DNA of 64,000 nucleotides from Planctomycetota bacterium (GTDB lineage: Bacteria; Planctomycetota; UBA1135; GCA-002686595), in the NCBI GenBank assembly GCA_016712565.1, contig JADJQU010000005.1:186001-250000 (forward strand). The letters run 5' to 3'. Of this stretch, positions 8,431-18,621 are shown piece after piece. Position 1 is the first letter of the stretch, and the number at the start of each line of letters is the position of its first letter. The position numbers and the translations under genes are program-made. The notes beneath the pieces were generated by a model that saw only the letters and a program-made list of their open reading frames with translations, was not told the DNA's origin and searched no databases.

Positions 8431-11400
8431 ATGCGCCCGACGCTAGCCCTCGTCCTGTTCCTCACGCTGCTCGCCGTGGGGGGCACGCTCTACTTCGCCC
8501 TCGGCCGTTCCCAACCCCAGGCACCCGTGGAGGACGCCGTCCTGGGACGGGCGGCCCCGACGGCCGGCAAGGACCGGCCCGCGGGCTCGGAGGCGGTCAC
8601 GGCTCCCGTGGATTCTGGATCCGGCGCGCCCGCCGAGGCGGAGCGCACCGCCATCGCCGCCACCCCGCCGCCCGCGGCCGCGCCCGCCAAGGCCGCCGTC
8701 GGCACGACCCTGGTGGGTCGGCTGGTGGACGCCGCGGGAGGCCCCGTGGCCGGCGCCGAGGTGCTCGCGCGCTCCGGGGACTTCGACTTCGGCGATGGGG
8801 ACCTGGATTTCGGCCCCAGCCGGCAGCGCAGCGTGGAGAAGATCAAGTCCGACGCCGCGGGGCGCTTCGAGATCCCGGGCGTCAAGCCGGGCAGCGTGAG
8901 AGTCACCGCCCGGGCTCCGGGCTTCGTGCCCCTGAGCAAGCCCGGTGTGGGCGTTCCGGCCGTCGAGCGCCTGGACCTGGGCGACCTGGCCCTGGAGGCC
9001 AGCGTGATCCTGGAAGGCCGGGTCGTGGACAGTCGCGGAGTGGGGGTGCCCGGGGCGCGTCTCCACCGCGCCCGCGGCGACGGCATCTTCGCCTTCGACC
9101 TGGAGGGTGAGAACGACAGCGGGCCGCCGCCGCTCTCCGTGTGCGCCGCCGACGGCAGCTTCCGCATCGACGAGCTTGCCAGCGGTCCCTGGCGCCTGCG
9201 CATCACCAGCGAAGAGCACCCCGACAAGCAGGAGAACGGCGTGACCCAGCGCTCGGGGGAACGGGTCTCCGGGCTGGTCTTCGCCCTGGAGGACGGCTAT
9301 CCGATCGCCGGTCGGGTCCACGGGGTGCCCGCGGCCTCGGTGGCCGACGTGACCGTGGTGGCCTCGCCTCCGGCCATGCAGGGCGAGATCGTGATCCTCG
9401 GGGGCGAGGACCTGAGCTCCAGCGAGAACCGCCGCCGGGCGAAGATCGCCGCGGACGGCAGCTTCACGATCAAGGGCCTGAGGCCGGGCAACTACCAGGT
9501 CCAGGCGCGCGTGCGCGGCAGCGGGCCCGACGCCTTCTGGCCCCGCAGCGCCTCCGAGCGCGTCGAGGCCAAGTCGGGGGATCGCGGGGTGGTGATCGCC
9601 TGGCAGCCGTCCTCCGTGCTCACCTTCCAGGCCGTGGACGCGCGCACCAAGGCCCCGGTGGAACTGCTCTCCGCCAGCGCCCAGACCCGCGGAGCCATGG
9701 GCTTCGTGGACCTGAGCGCCAGTCGCGCCAAGCGCTACCCCGAGGGCCGCGTGCGCCTGGAGGAACTGCGTCCCCGCGACGCGAACGACCGCGCCACGCT
9801 GATGATCGTGGCCGCGGGCTACCGTGAAACCCGGCGCACGGAAATCGCCCTGGCCCGCGGTCTGGAGACCGATCTGGGCGTCGTGGAATTGGAGCCGGTG
9901 CCCACGGTCGAAGTGCGCGTGGTGGACGCCGTGCACCGCGGGGCGCTCGAGGGGGCCCGCGTGGAACTCCGCGAGGTGGAAGAGGCCGACGGCTCCACCG
10001 GCGGCGGCTTCCGCATGAGGCGCGCCCTGGCGATCAACGACAACAACGGCGACGTCCAGATCAGCGGCGACGGCGTGGGGCGCGCCAAGACCGACGAGCA
10101 GGGGCTCGCTCGCCTCAACAGCCTGCCTGGGAAGCGCGGCAAGCTCAGCGTGCGCAAGGAGGGCTACGCGCCGTTCACGAGCGAGCCCTTCGACATGCCC
10201 GAAGAGGGCGACGTCGAGCAGCAGGTGGCCCTGGACCAGGGCGGCTCCGTGGAGATCACGCTGCTGTCCGCCGAGGGCACGCCGGTGTCCGGGGCGCGCA
10301 TCGAGCACCGCGCGCCGGGTGAGGCGGCCCTCGGCTTCGTCGGCGGGCCGGCCCAGGGCCGCGGCGCGGCGACGGACGCGCAGGGCAAGGTGACCCTGAG
10401 CCATCTGGCCCCTGGGCTGCACCGCTTCCGGCCGGCCAAGGGAGCCCAGGGCGGCGAGGCGGGCGAGGGCTTCGCCTTCTCGATGATCGGTGGCGAGGAG
10501 TCCGCCGAGGGCTGGGGCGAGGTGGAGGTGGTGCGCGCCACCACGGCGAGCCTGGTGCTCCACGAGCCCGAGCAGGCGGAGCTCACCGGCCGGGTGCGCG
10601 AGTCGGGCAGCGGATTGGCGGGCGCGTCGCTGACGCTCAAGCCGCGCGGCGGCCAGAGCCCCTTCGAGGGAATGGAGGACATGCCCTTCGGCGGCGGCGG
10701 CGTGCGCGCCAAGAGCGACGGCGAGGGCCGCTATCGCTTCGAGCGCGTGGAGGCCGGCAGCTACGACCTGATCGTGCGCCACGCGACGCGGGCCATGGCC
10801 GCCCGCTTCCCCGTGGAGGTGGAGGGCAAGTCGGTGGAGTTCGACATCGACCTTCCCGTGTCGATTCTCGAGGGCCGCATCACCGACACGGAGAACAAGC
10901 CGGTGGCCGGCGCCCGCGTGTGGGCCTCGAAGAAGCGCGGGGCCGGCGGGGGAGAGGTGACGGAGGCCCGCGGCATCGCCATCTTCGCCGAATCCAGCGA
11001 GGGCGGAATGGTCTTCGATTCCTCGGCGAGCATGGACGGTTCCAAGGCTCGCACGGACGAGGACGGGCGCTACGTGCTGCGCGGCGTCGAAAGCGACGTG
11101 GAGCTGGAGGTCAACGTGGACGCCAAGGACGCCGAGCCCGCCAAGTCGGAACCGCTGATCGTGGCCCTGGGACAGACGCGCACGGGCGTCGACGTGCAGG
11201 TGGCGCCGGCGGGCACCCTCAAGGTCAAGGTGCTGGCCGCGGCCGGCACGGCCGCGGGCCCCTGCCTGGTCCATGCCGAATATCTGGATCCCCAGCCGGA
11301 GGGCAAGCGCATCGAGCCCAAGATGGAGTTCGCCCAGGGAGGTTCGGTGACCCTCAAGGGGCTGCGTCCGGGGAAGTGGAAGCTCCACGCCCAGTCCCTG

Positions 11401-11502
11401 GGCGGCTTTGGGGGCGAGGAGGGTGAGAGCCAGGATGGCGAGGCCCGCGAGGTGCTCGTCCTGCCGCGCGAGACCGTCCCGGTGGAATTGACCTTGCCCT
11501 GA
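8431..11502 (+). CDS. Large membrane-anchored protein with repeated carboxypeptidase-regulatory-like (CNA-B type) domains
   Basis: 1023 residues. One N-terminal membrane segment (residues about 4-22) is followed by a Pro/Ala-rich linker. Then come roughly eight repeats of a beta-sandwich whose hallmarks are openings such as GRLVDAAGGPVAGAEV, GRVVDSRGVGVPGARL and GRITDTENKPVAGARV, each followed 40-60 residues later by DG-x-F/Y-x-(I/L)-x-(G/N)-(L/V)-x-x-G. This is the carboxypeptidase D regulatory-like fold, common in large extracellular proteins of this phylum. No catalytic residues are seen, so a structural or binding role outside the cytoplasmic membrane is likely. The start at 8431 was chosen because the hydrophobic anchor begins there; an in-frame start lies 18 codons upstream. 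Confidence 0.78.
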   Translation: MRPTLALVLFLTLLAVGGTLYFALGRSQPQAPVEDAVLGRAAPTAGKDRPAGSEAVTAPVDSGSGAPAEAERTAIAATPPPAAAPAKAAVGTTLVGRLVDAAGGPVAGAEVLARSGDFDFGDGDLDFGPSRQRSVEKIKSDAAGRFEIPGVKPGSVRVTARAPGFVPLSKPGVGVPAVERLDLGDLALEASVILEGRVVDSRGVGVPGARLHRARGDGIFAFDLEGENDSGPPPLSVCAADGSFRIDELASGPWRLRITSEEHPDKQENGVTQRSGERVSGLVFALEDGYPIAGRVHGVPAASVADVTVVASPPAMQGEIVILGGEDLSSSENRRRAKIAADGSFTIKGLRPGNYQVQARVRGSGPDAFWPRSASERVEAKSGDRGVVIAWQPSSVLTFQAVDARTKAPVELLSASAQTRGAMGFVDLSASRAKRYPEGRVRLEELRPRDANDRATLMIVAAGYRETRRTEIALARGLETDLGVVELEPVPTVEVRVVDAVHRGALEGARVELREVEEADGSTGGGFRMRRALAINDNNGDVQISGDGVGRAKTDEQGLARLNSLPGKRGKLSVRKEGYAPFTSEPFDMPEEGDVEQQVALDQGGSVEITLLSAEGTPVSGARIEHRAPGEAALGFVGGPAQGRGAATDAQGKVTLSHLAPGLHRFRPAKGAQGGEAGEGFAFSMIGGEESAEGWGEVEVVRATTASLVLHEPEQAELTGRVRESGSGLAGASLTLKPRGGQSPFEGMEDMPFGGGGVRAKSDGEGRYRFERVEAGSYDLIVRHATRAMAARFPVEVEGKSVEFDIDLPVSILEGRITDTENKPVAGARVWASKKRGAGGGEVTEARGIAIFAESSEGGMVFDSSASMDGSKARTDEDGRYVLRGVESDVELEVNVDAKDAEPAKSEPLIVALGQTRTGVDVQVAPAGTLKVKVLAAAGTAAGPCLVHAEYLDPQPEGKRIEPKMEFAQGGSVTLKGLRPGKWKLHAQSLGGFGGEEGESQDGEAREVLVLPRETVPVELTLP

Positions 11503-11559
11503 GCCTGGAAGGGGTGCCGCCGGGTGTGGCCCGCGCTACACTCGGCGGTTTCCCACTCC

Positions 11560-12395
11560 ATGCTCCGCTCCTACGACGGCCTGCTCCTCGACCTCGACGG
11601 CACCTTGGTGGCCGACGACGAGACGATTCACCCGCGCACCCTCTCCGCCCTGCGCCGCGCCGAGGAAGCCGGCGTGCGCGTGATGATCGCCACCGGCCGC
11701 AGCGAGCTGGCCACCGAGCCGGTGCTCGCTCTACTGGGCCTGGACACGCCCGCCGTGGTGTTCAACGGCGCCGCCCTGTGGTGCGGCAAGACCCGGCGCT
11801 TCCTCGAGGAGCGCGTGCTCTCCGAGCGGACCCTGGGCCGCGTGCTCGACTACGGCGAGCGCCTGGGGCTCTTGACGGTGGTCATGTGCGCCGGCCGGAA
11901 GTACGCCCTCGCGCCCCGGGACGAAGTCGAGCGCCTCGCGCTCCACGACATGACGGGGCTCGAGTTCTGCGCGGCCGCGGACCTGCGCCGGCACCGCGCC
12001 ATCCGCGTCACGCTGTTCTCCGCCAGCCAGGCCGATTCCGCGAGCTTCGCCACGGAGGTGCAGGCCGCCATCGACCAGCCGATCTACTTGACGCACTTTC
12101 CTTGAACCTGCTGGCCCGCCACCGCGAAAGTTCGCTCCTGGTGGTGGACCTGCACCCTCCCTGCCGGGGCAAGGGCGAGGCCGTGCGCGTGCTCGAGGAA
12201 CGCTACGAAATCCCCGCCGCCCGGGTGGTGGCCGTGGGGGACGCGGCCAACGACGTGGACATGTTCCGGGAGGCCGGACTGGCCGTGGCCATGGGAAACG
12301 CCACGGCCGAGGCCCGGGCCCACGCTTCGCGGGTCATCGGCCACAACCACACGGACACGATCGCCGACCTCGTCGAGGAGTTGTTCCTCGTCTGA
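11560..12395 (+). CDS. Cof-type HAD-superfamily phosphatase (frameshifted)
   Basis: The N-terminal part has motif I DLDGTLV (nucleophile Asp) and motif II IATGR. The frame hits TGA at 12103-12105; one added base in TCCTTG (about 12099-12102) continues into the C-terminal part, with the motif III Lys in RGKGEA and motif IV GDAANDVDMF. The rejoined product, about 278 residues, has the length and motif order of HAD-IIB/Cof sugar-phosphate or nucleotide phosphatases. A TACACT hexamer lies 18 bases before the ATG. The homopolymer-adjacent one-base break suggests a sequencing indel rather than a dead gene. Confidence 0.8.
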
Positions 12396-12404
12396 GCCCG
12401 GGGC

Positions 12405-12813
12405 TCAGGCCCCGTTGCGCGGGCTCCGCTTGGCGCTCGACTTGGACGCGGCCGGCTTCGCCCCGAAACCGACCCCGCCCGAGTCACCGGACTTCCCGGC
12501 ACCGGATTCCCCCGGAGCGGACGGCTTCGAGCCCCCGTCCTTGCCCTCCTGGGGTTTGCCTCCCGAGGCGGAGGAATCGGACTTGGCCGACGGGGGCGCG
12601 GCGTCCTGCTTGGCTCCCTCGGTGTAGGAACTGGAGCGGTAGTCGGTCTGGTAGAAGCCCGAGCCCTTGAAGAGGATCGCGGCCCCGCGGCCGATCTGGC
12701 GCTCGAGCTTGGACTTCTTGCAGGCCGGGCACTTTTTCTTCGGCGACTCGGTGATCGACTGGAAGATCTCCAGCCAGGCCGCAGGCCTTGCAGATGTAGT
12801 CGTAGGTGGGCAT
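12405..12813 (-). CDS. FmdB-family zinc-ribbon protein (frameshifted)
   Basis: The N-terminus MPTYDYICKACG is the classic opening of the FmdB regulatory-protein family, with the first zinc-ribbon CxxC. The frame is lost at GGCC (12777-12780). Removing one base restores WLEIFQSITE and the second knuckle CPAC, then the family's GRGAAILFKGSGFYQTDYR. A low-complexity Ser/Lys/Gly tail runs to a TGA at 12405. The rejoined protein has about 135 residues. Its ATG overlaps the stop of grpE (TGATG), so it is the last gene of the chaperone cluster. The molecular function of the family is not established; a link to protein quality control is only suggested by position. Confidence 0.72.
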
Positions 12814-13412
12814 CAGCTCTCCGTTGCCAGGGTTCCAAGGTCGGCTCCGGCAGCGCCCGGCGGGGCCGCGGAGACGATCACCTGGGCGGGTCGCAGCACC
12901 ACCTGGCCCCAGGTGTAGCCGGTGCGCACGACGTCGAGGATCAGCCCGGGCTCCCGTCCCTCGGCCGGGCGGCTCGCCACCGCCTGGTGCAGGGCCGGAT
13001 CGAAGCGCGCGCCGGCATCGACGCCCGCCAGGGGCTGGGCCCCGGCGTTGGACAGGGTGCGCAGCAACTCGGCCTTGGTCATCTCCACGCCGCGGGTCCA
13101 GGACTCCGCGGCGGCGTCGCCGCGCGGGGCGGCGAGGGCCAATTCCAGTTGATCGATGGCCAAGAGAATGCCCTCGAGCAGACCCTGCTGGGAGCGGCGC
13201 ACGGCGGCGTCGATGTCGGACTGCGTGCGGCGGCGCAGGTTCTGGAAGTCGGCCTGCGCCCGCTGCCAGCGCGCCAGATGCTCGTCCCGGGCGCGCAGCG
13301 CCTCGGCGAGAGCGTCCGCCGGCGCCGACTCGGAGCCGGATCCGTGCGCGCCGTCGGCGGTTTCCCTGCCGGACGCGGTTTCCTCGTCGGGATGTTCGGA
13401 CTTTTTCTTCAT
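12813..13412 (-). CDS. grpE: Nucleotide exchange factor GrpE
   Basis: 199 residues. An acidic disordered N-terminus is followed by a long coiled helix (LARWQRAQADFQNLRRRTQ) and the compact beta domain, with FDPALHQAV and the GYTWGQVVLRPAQVIVS ending typical of GrpE (usual form: GY..(N/g)RVLRPA.V.V). GrpE exchanges ADP for ATP on DnaK. The gene lies 17 bases downstream of dnaJ on the same strand, an order opposite to the more common grpE-dnaK-dnaJ. No dnaK is in this window. Confidence 0.92.
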   Translation of the reverse strand: MKKKSEHPDEETASGRETADGAHGSGSESAPADALAEALRARDEHLARWQRAQADFQNLRRRTQSDIDAAVRRSQQGLLEGILLAIDQLELALAAPRGDAAAESWTRGVEMTKAELLRTLSNAGAQPLAGVDAGARFDPALHQAVASRPAEGREPGLILDVVRTGYTWGQVVLRPAQVIVSAAPPGAAGADLGTLATES

Positions 13413-13429
13413 GGCTCGATGGAACCAGT

Positions 13430-14581
13430 TCACTGGTTGAAGTACTTGAGGATGCGATCGAAGAACGAGCGCTCTCCGGCGTTCTTCTGCTCGATCTCGT
13501 TGAATTCCTTCAGGAGCTCTTTCTGCCGGGAGCTGAGCTTGGTGGGCACCTCGATGAACACGCGCACCAGTTGATCGCCGCGGCCGCCGCCGTCCATGGT
13601 GGGCAGGCCCTGGCCCCGCAGGCGGAACACCTTGCCCGACTGCGTGCTGGAAGGGATCGTCATCTTGGCGCGGCCCCGCAGCGTCGGCACTTCGACCTCG
13701 TCGCCCAGGGCCATCTGGGCGAAGGCCACTGGGATCTCGGTGATCACGTCGGCACCGCTGCGCTGGAAGATCTTGTGCTCCACCTCGCGCACCACGCAGT
13801 ACAGGTCGCCGCGGGGCGCGCCCGGATCGCCCGCGTCGCCCTCGCCGGTGACGCGCAGTTGCACGCCTTCCTCGATGCCCGCGGGCACGTGGATCTTGAT
13901 CTCCTTGTGCACCGTTTCCTGGCCGTTGCCGCGGCACTTGGGGCAGGGATCCTGCAGCACGCTGCCCTGGCCCTGGCAGCGCGGGCAGGGGGCTGACATG
14001 GTGAAGAAGCCCTGGCTCCGGTGCACTTGACCGCGGCCGCCGCAGCCCGTGCAGGTGCTGCGCGTGGTGCCCTTCTTCGCCCCGCTGCCGTTGCAGGTCG
14101 GGCAATGCTCCTGGCGCTTGAGCGCCACGGTGCGCTCGACGCCCGCATCGATCTCCTCCAGGGTCAGGTCGAGCACGATCTTGAGCGAGCGTCCGGTCCG
14201 TTCCCCCGGCCGCGCGCGGCGACCGCCGAACATCTCGCCGAAGATCCCGCCGCCCGCGCCGCCGCCGCCGCCGAAGATGTCCCCGAAGGCGCGGAAGATG
14301 TCCTCGACGTTGTCGAAGCGCTGTCCGCCGAATCCGCGGGGACCGCCGCCCTGCTGGAAGGCGGCGTGGCCGAACTGGTCGTAGGTGCTGCGCTTCTCCT
14401 CGTCGCCGAGCACGTCGTAGGCCTCGGCGCACTCCTTGAACAGCCGCTCGGAGTCCTTGTCCCCGTTGTTCCGGTCGGGGTGGTGCTCCATGGCCTTCTT
14501 GCGGAAGGCCTTCTTGATCTCGTCTTCCTTGGCGTCCCGGGACACGCCGAGGACTTCGTAGTAGTCGCGCTTCGTGGTCAT
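13430..14581 (-). CDS. dnaJ: Chaperone protein DnaJ
   Basis: 383 residues, full domain order. A J domain (residues 1-70) carries the HPD tripeptide in HHPDRNNGD. A Gly/Phe-rich linker follows to about 130. Four CxxCxGxG zinc repeats come next (CPTCNGSG, CTGCGGRG, CPRCQGQG, CPKCRGNG), then the two substrate-binding beta domains. It delivers unfolded clients to DnaK and stimulates its ATPase. It sits between groEL and grpE in the minus-strand folding cluster. The 136-base gap to groEL holds an inverted repeat at 14621-14654, which may separate or regulate the two units. Confidence 0.96.
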   Translation of the reverse strand: MTTKRDYYEVLGVSRDAKEDEIKKAFRKKAMEHHPDRNNGDKDSERLFKECAEAYDVLGDEEKRSTYDQFGHAAFQQGGGPRGFGGQRFDNVEDIFRAFGDIFGGGGGAGGGIFGEMFGGRRARPGERTGRSLKIVLDLTLEEIDAGVERTVALKRQEHCPTCNGSGAKKGTTRSTCTGCGGRGQVHRSQGFFTMSAPCPRCQGQGSVLQDPCPKCRGNGQETVHKEIKIHVPAGIEEGVQLRVTGEGDAGDPGAPRGDLYCVVREVEHKIFQRSGADVITEIPVAFAQMALGDEVEVPTLRGRAKMTIPSSTQSGKVFRLRGQGLPTMDGGGRGDQLVRVFIEVPTKLSSRQKELLKEFNEIEQKNAGERSFFDRILKYFNQ

Positions 14582-14620
14582 CGTGCCCTGCGGTGTGCTG
14601 CGTGCCCGGGTGCCAGCGAA

Positions 14621-14654
14621 GCGACTCGCTCACCCTGCCGGGCGGGCGAGTCGC
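14621..14654 (-). promoter_or_regulatory. Inverted repeat between groEL and dnaJ
   Basis: GCGACTCGC (14621-14629) and GCGAGTCGC (14646-14654) form a perfect 9-bp stem around 16 bases. It lies after the groEL stop and 40 bases before the dnaJ start. It could be a transcription terminator for groEL (no T-run follows) or an operator for dnaJ-grpE. It does not match CIRCE (TTAGCACTC-N9-GAGTGCTAA) or the HAIR element. Confidence 0.5.
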
Positions 14655-14717
14655 CTCGTCGTTCGATCCGGACGCCGCCGGGGGCCCTGCACTGGGAGCG
14701 GCCCACGGCGCGGCGCC

Positions 14718-16322
<1,605 letters not shown>

Positions 16323-16382
16323 GGGATTGTTCTTGGTTGTGTGTGCTGTGGTTTTGTGGGGGTGTGGGTCGGGCCGCCTGGG

Positions 16383-18077
16383 TCAGAAGTCCATGCCTCC
16401 CATGCCGCCCATGCCGCCCATTCCGCCCATTCCGCCCATGCCGCCCATCTCGTCCATCTCGCCGCCGTGACCGCCCGGCCCGCCGCCCTTCTTGGGCTTC
16501 TCGGGCAGGTTGGCGATCAGCGCGTCCGTGGAGAGCAGGAGCGAGGCAACGCTGACGGCGTTGGTCAGCGCGGCCTTGGTGACCTTGGCCGGATCGACGA
16601 TGCCGAACTTGAGCATGTCGCCGTATTGGCCCGTCAGGGCGTCGAAACCGTAGTTCGGGTTCTTCTCGCGCAGCACGCGGTGGGCCACCACCGTGCCGTC
16701 ATGGCCCGCGTTCTCGGCGATGCGCTCGATCGGCCGCGACAGCGCCGCGTACAGCACGTCGATGCCCATGTTGTAGTCGTCATCGCTCTTCTTCATCGTC
16801 AAGAGCGACTCGCGCGCCCGCAGCAGCGCGGTGCCGCCGCCCGGCAGGATGCCCGACTCGACCGCGGCGCGCGTGGAGTGCAGCGCGTCCTCGATCAGGG
16901 CCTTGCGCTCCTTGACCTCGGTCTCCGTGGCCCCGCCGACGTTGATCTGGGCGATGCCGCCGGTGAGCTTGGCCAGGCGCTCCTGGAGCTTCTCACGGTC
17001 GTAGTCCGAGGTGGTCGTCTCGATCTCGCCGCGGATGGCCTGCACGCGTGCGTCTACCGCGGCGCGCGAGCCCTTGCCGCCCACGACCGTGGTGTTGTCG
17101 GCGCTGATCACGATGCGCTTGGCGGTGCCCAGGTCGCGGGCGACCACGCGGTCGAGCTCCACGCCCAGGTCCTTCATGATCGCCTTGGCGCCGGTCAGTG
17201 CCGCCAGGTCCTCCAGCATGGCCTTGCGGCGGTCGCCGTAGCCCGGAGCCTTGACCGCGCAGCACTGGATCACGCCCCGCAGCTTGTTGACCACCAGGGT
17301 TGCCAGGGCCTCGCTGTCCACGTCCTCGGCAATGATCAAGAGCTGCCGGTTGGCGTTCTTGGCGGTCTCGAGCAGCGGCAGGAGCTTCTGCACGTTCGAG
17401 ATCTTGTCCTCGTAGACGAGGATCAGCGGGTTCTCGAACACCACCTCCATGGCGTTGGGGTCGGTGACGAAGTGGGGCGAGATGAAGCCGCGGTCGAACT
17501 GCATGCCCTCGACGATCGTGACCTCGGTGGTCAGGGTCTTGCCTTCCTCGACGGTGATCACGCCGTCCTTGCCGACCTTGTCCATGGCCTCGCCCAGCAG
17601 GCGGCCCACTTCCGGGTCGTTGTTGGCGGAGATCGTGCCCACCTGACGGACTTCGTTGGAGCCCTGGACCGGCTTGGCGGCCTTCTCGAGCTGGGCCAGC
17701 ACGCGGGCCAGTCCGTCCTGGAGCGCGGCGTTGAGGCGCGCGGGCGCGGCCCCGGCGGTGATGGCCCGCAGGCCCTGGTTGAAGATCGCTTCGGTCAGCA
17801 GGGTGGCGGTGGTGGTCCCGTCGCCGGCGACGTCGCTGGTCTTGCTGGCCACTTCCTTGACCAGCTGCGCGCCCATCTGTTCGTAGGGGTCGGAGAGCTG
17901 GATCTCCTCGGCCACGGAAACGCCGTCCTTCGTGATCGTCGGCGCGCCCCAGCCCTTGTCGAGCACCGCGTTCCGCCCGCGCGGTCCGAGGGTGCTGGTC
18001 ACGGCCTTGGAGAGCTTCTCGACTCCGCGGCGGATCGCTTCACGCGCATCCGCCTCGAACACCATTTGTTTTGCCAT
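16383..18077 (-). CDS. groL: Chaperonin GroEL, copy 2 (with GGM tail)
   Basis: 564 residues, starting MAKQMVFEADAREAIRRGVE at 18077. It carries the same ATPase motifs as copy 1 (DGVSVAEEIQLSDPYE, VAGDGTTTATLL, GDRRKAML, GILPGGGTALLRA). Its C-terminus has a Glu/Gly linker and seven GGM-type units ending MDF, the hydrophobic cavity tail of canonical GroEL. The start is fixed by strong family conservation from the second residue. It is first in the chaperone cluster; a spacer of over 500 bases upstream holds two matching palindromes that may control it. The coding strand upstream stays open but shows no homology. Confidence 0.95.
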   Translation of the reverse strand: MAKQMVFEADAREAIRRGVEKLSKAVTSTLGPRGRNAVLDKGWGAPTITKDGVSVAEEIQLSDPYEQMGAQLVKEVASKTSDVAGDGTTTATLLTEAIFNQGLRAITAGAAPARLNAALQDGLARVLAQLEKAAKPVQGSNEVRQVGTISANNDPEVGRLLGEAMDKVGKDGVITVEEGKTLTTEVTIVEGMQFDRGFISPHFVTDPNAMEVVFENPLILVYEDKISNVQKLLPLLETAKNANRQLLIIAEDVDSEALATLVVNKLRGVIQCCAVKAPGYGDRRKAMLEDLAALTGAKAIMKDLGVELDRVVARDLGTAKRIVISADNTTVVGGKGSRAAVDARVQAIRGEIETTTSDYDREKLQERLAKLTGGIAQINVGGATETEVKERKALIEDALHSTRAAVESGILPGGGTALLRARESLLTMKKSDDDYNMGIDVLYAALSRPIERIAENAGHDGTVVAHRVLREKNPNYGFDALTGQYGDMLKFGIVDPAKVTKAALTNAVSVASLLLSTDALIANLPEKPKKGGGPGGHGGEMDEMGGMGGMGGMGGMGGMGGMDF

Positions 18078-18621
18078 GGGTGGTTGGGGAGAGGCGCCCG
18101 GCCCGGCGTCGCGGCGCCCGCCGGCACTGTGCTCGGCGAACGGGGACCTCGGGGGGCGCAGAACTGCTGGGGGAGGGAACGGACCCGCGTCGCCGCGGTT
18201 GTACGGGGTCGGGATCCGCTGCGACCCGAGAACTCGAGTCGCGCCGGGGCCCGGAGGGGGCGGCCGTGCATACGAACGCCGCCAAGGCCACGGGGGAACC
18301 GGGGTCCTGGCGCCGGCTGCTGTGCAAGAACGGTGCCGCACACGCCGAGACCTCCCAGGCGGCTCGGCGGCGCCTGTGCTGCTGCCACATTGGCAGCAGC
18401 GTGGGGCCCTCCGCGGACCCGCTGCCACACTGGCAGCAACGATCCGGGACCGGCGAGCTCGTCCTGGAACCGGTGGGGTCCGACGGGTTCCGGGATGCTC
18501 TTCGCGCGGGTAGGGGCGCTCGGCCGGCGGCTTCGACCTCGGCCGTGGGGCGTCTGCCGCTCGCGCGGAGGTCCTGGGGCCCGTACGGCAATCCCCCGGG
18601 AGCGGCCCCAAGGAAGACGCT
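18078..18621. other. Divergent regulatory spacer upstream of groEL copy 2
   Basis: 544 bases between groEL copy 2 (minus) and the NPCBM-protein gene (plus). Frames stay open through much of it on both strands because of the high GC, but none resembles a protein. Its only distinct structures are the two palindromes at 18379-18399 and 18421-18437. AAGGAAG just before 18622 is a plausible ribosome site for the plus-strand gene. Confidence 0.6.
18379..18437. promoter_or_regulatory. Pair of palindromes, consensus GCTGCCA-N3-TGGCAGC (putative operators)
   Basis: The first is CTGCTGCCA-CAT-TGGCAGCAG (18379-18399, perfect 9-3-9). The second is GCTGCCA-CAC-TGGCAGC (18421-18437, perfect 7-3-7). Their centres are 40 bases apart, about four helical turns, so both would present the same DNA face. 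The distance is about 300-345 bases to the groEL start and 185-225 to the divergent gene. This is not CIRCE. I infer paired binding sites for a dimeric repressor or activator; which gene they serve is not decided by the sequence. Confidence 0.6.
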
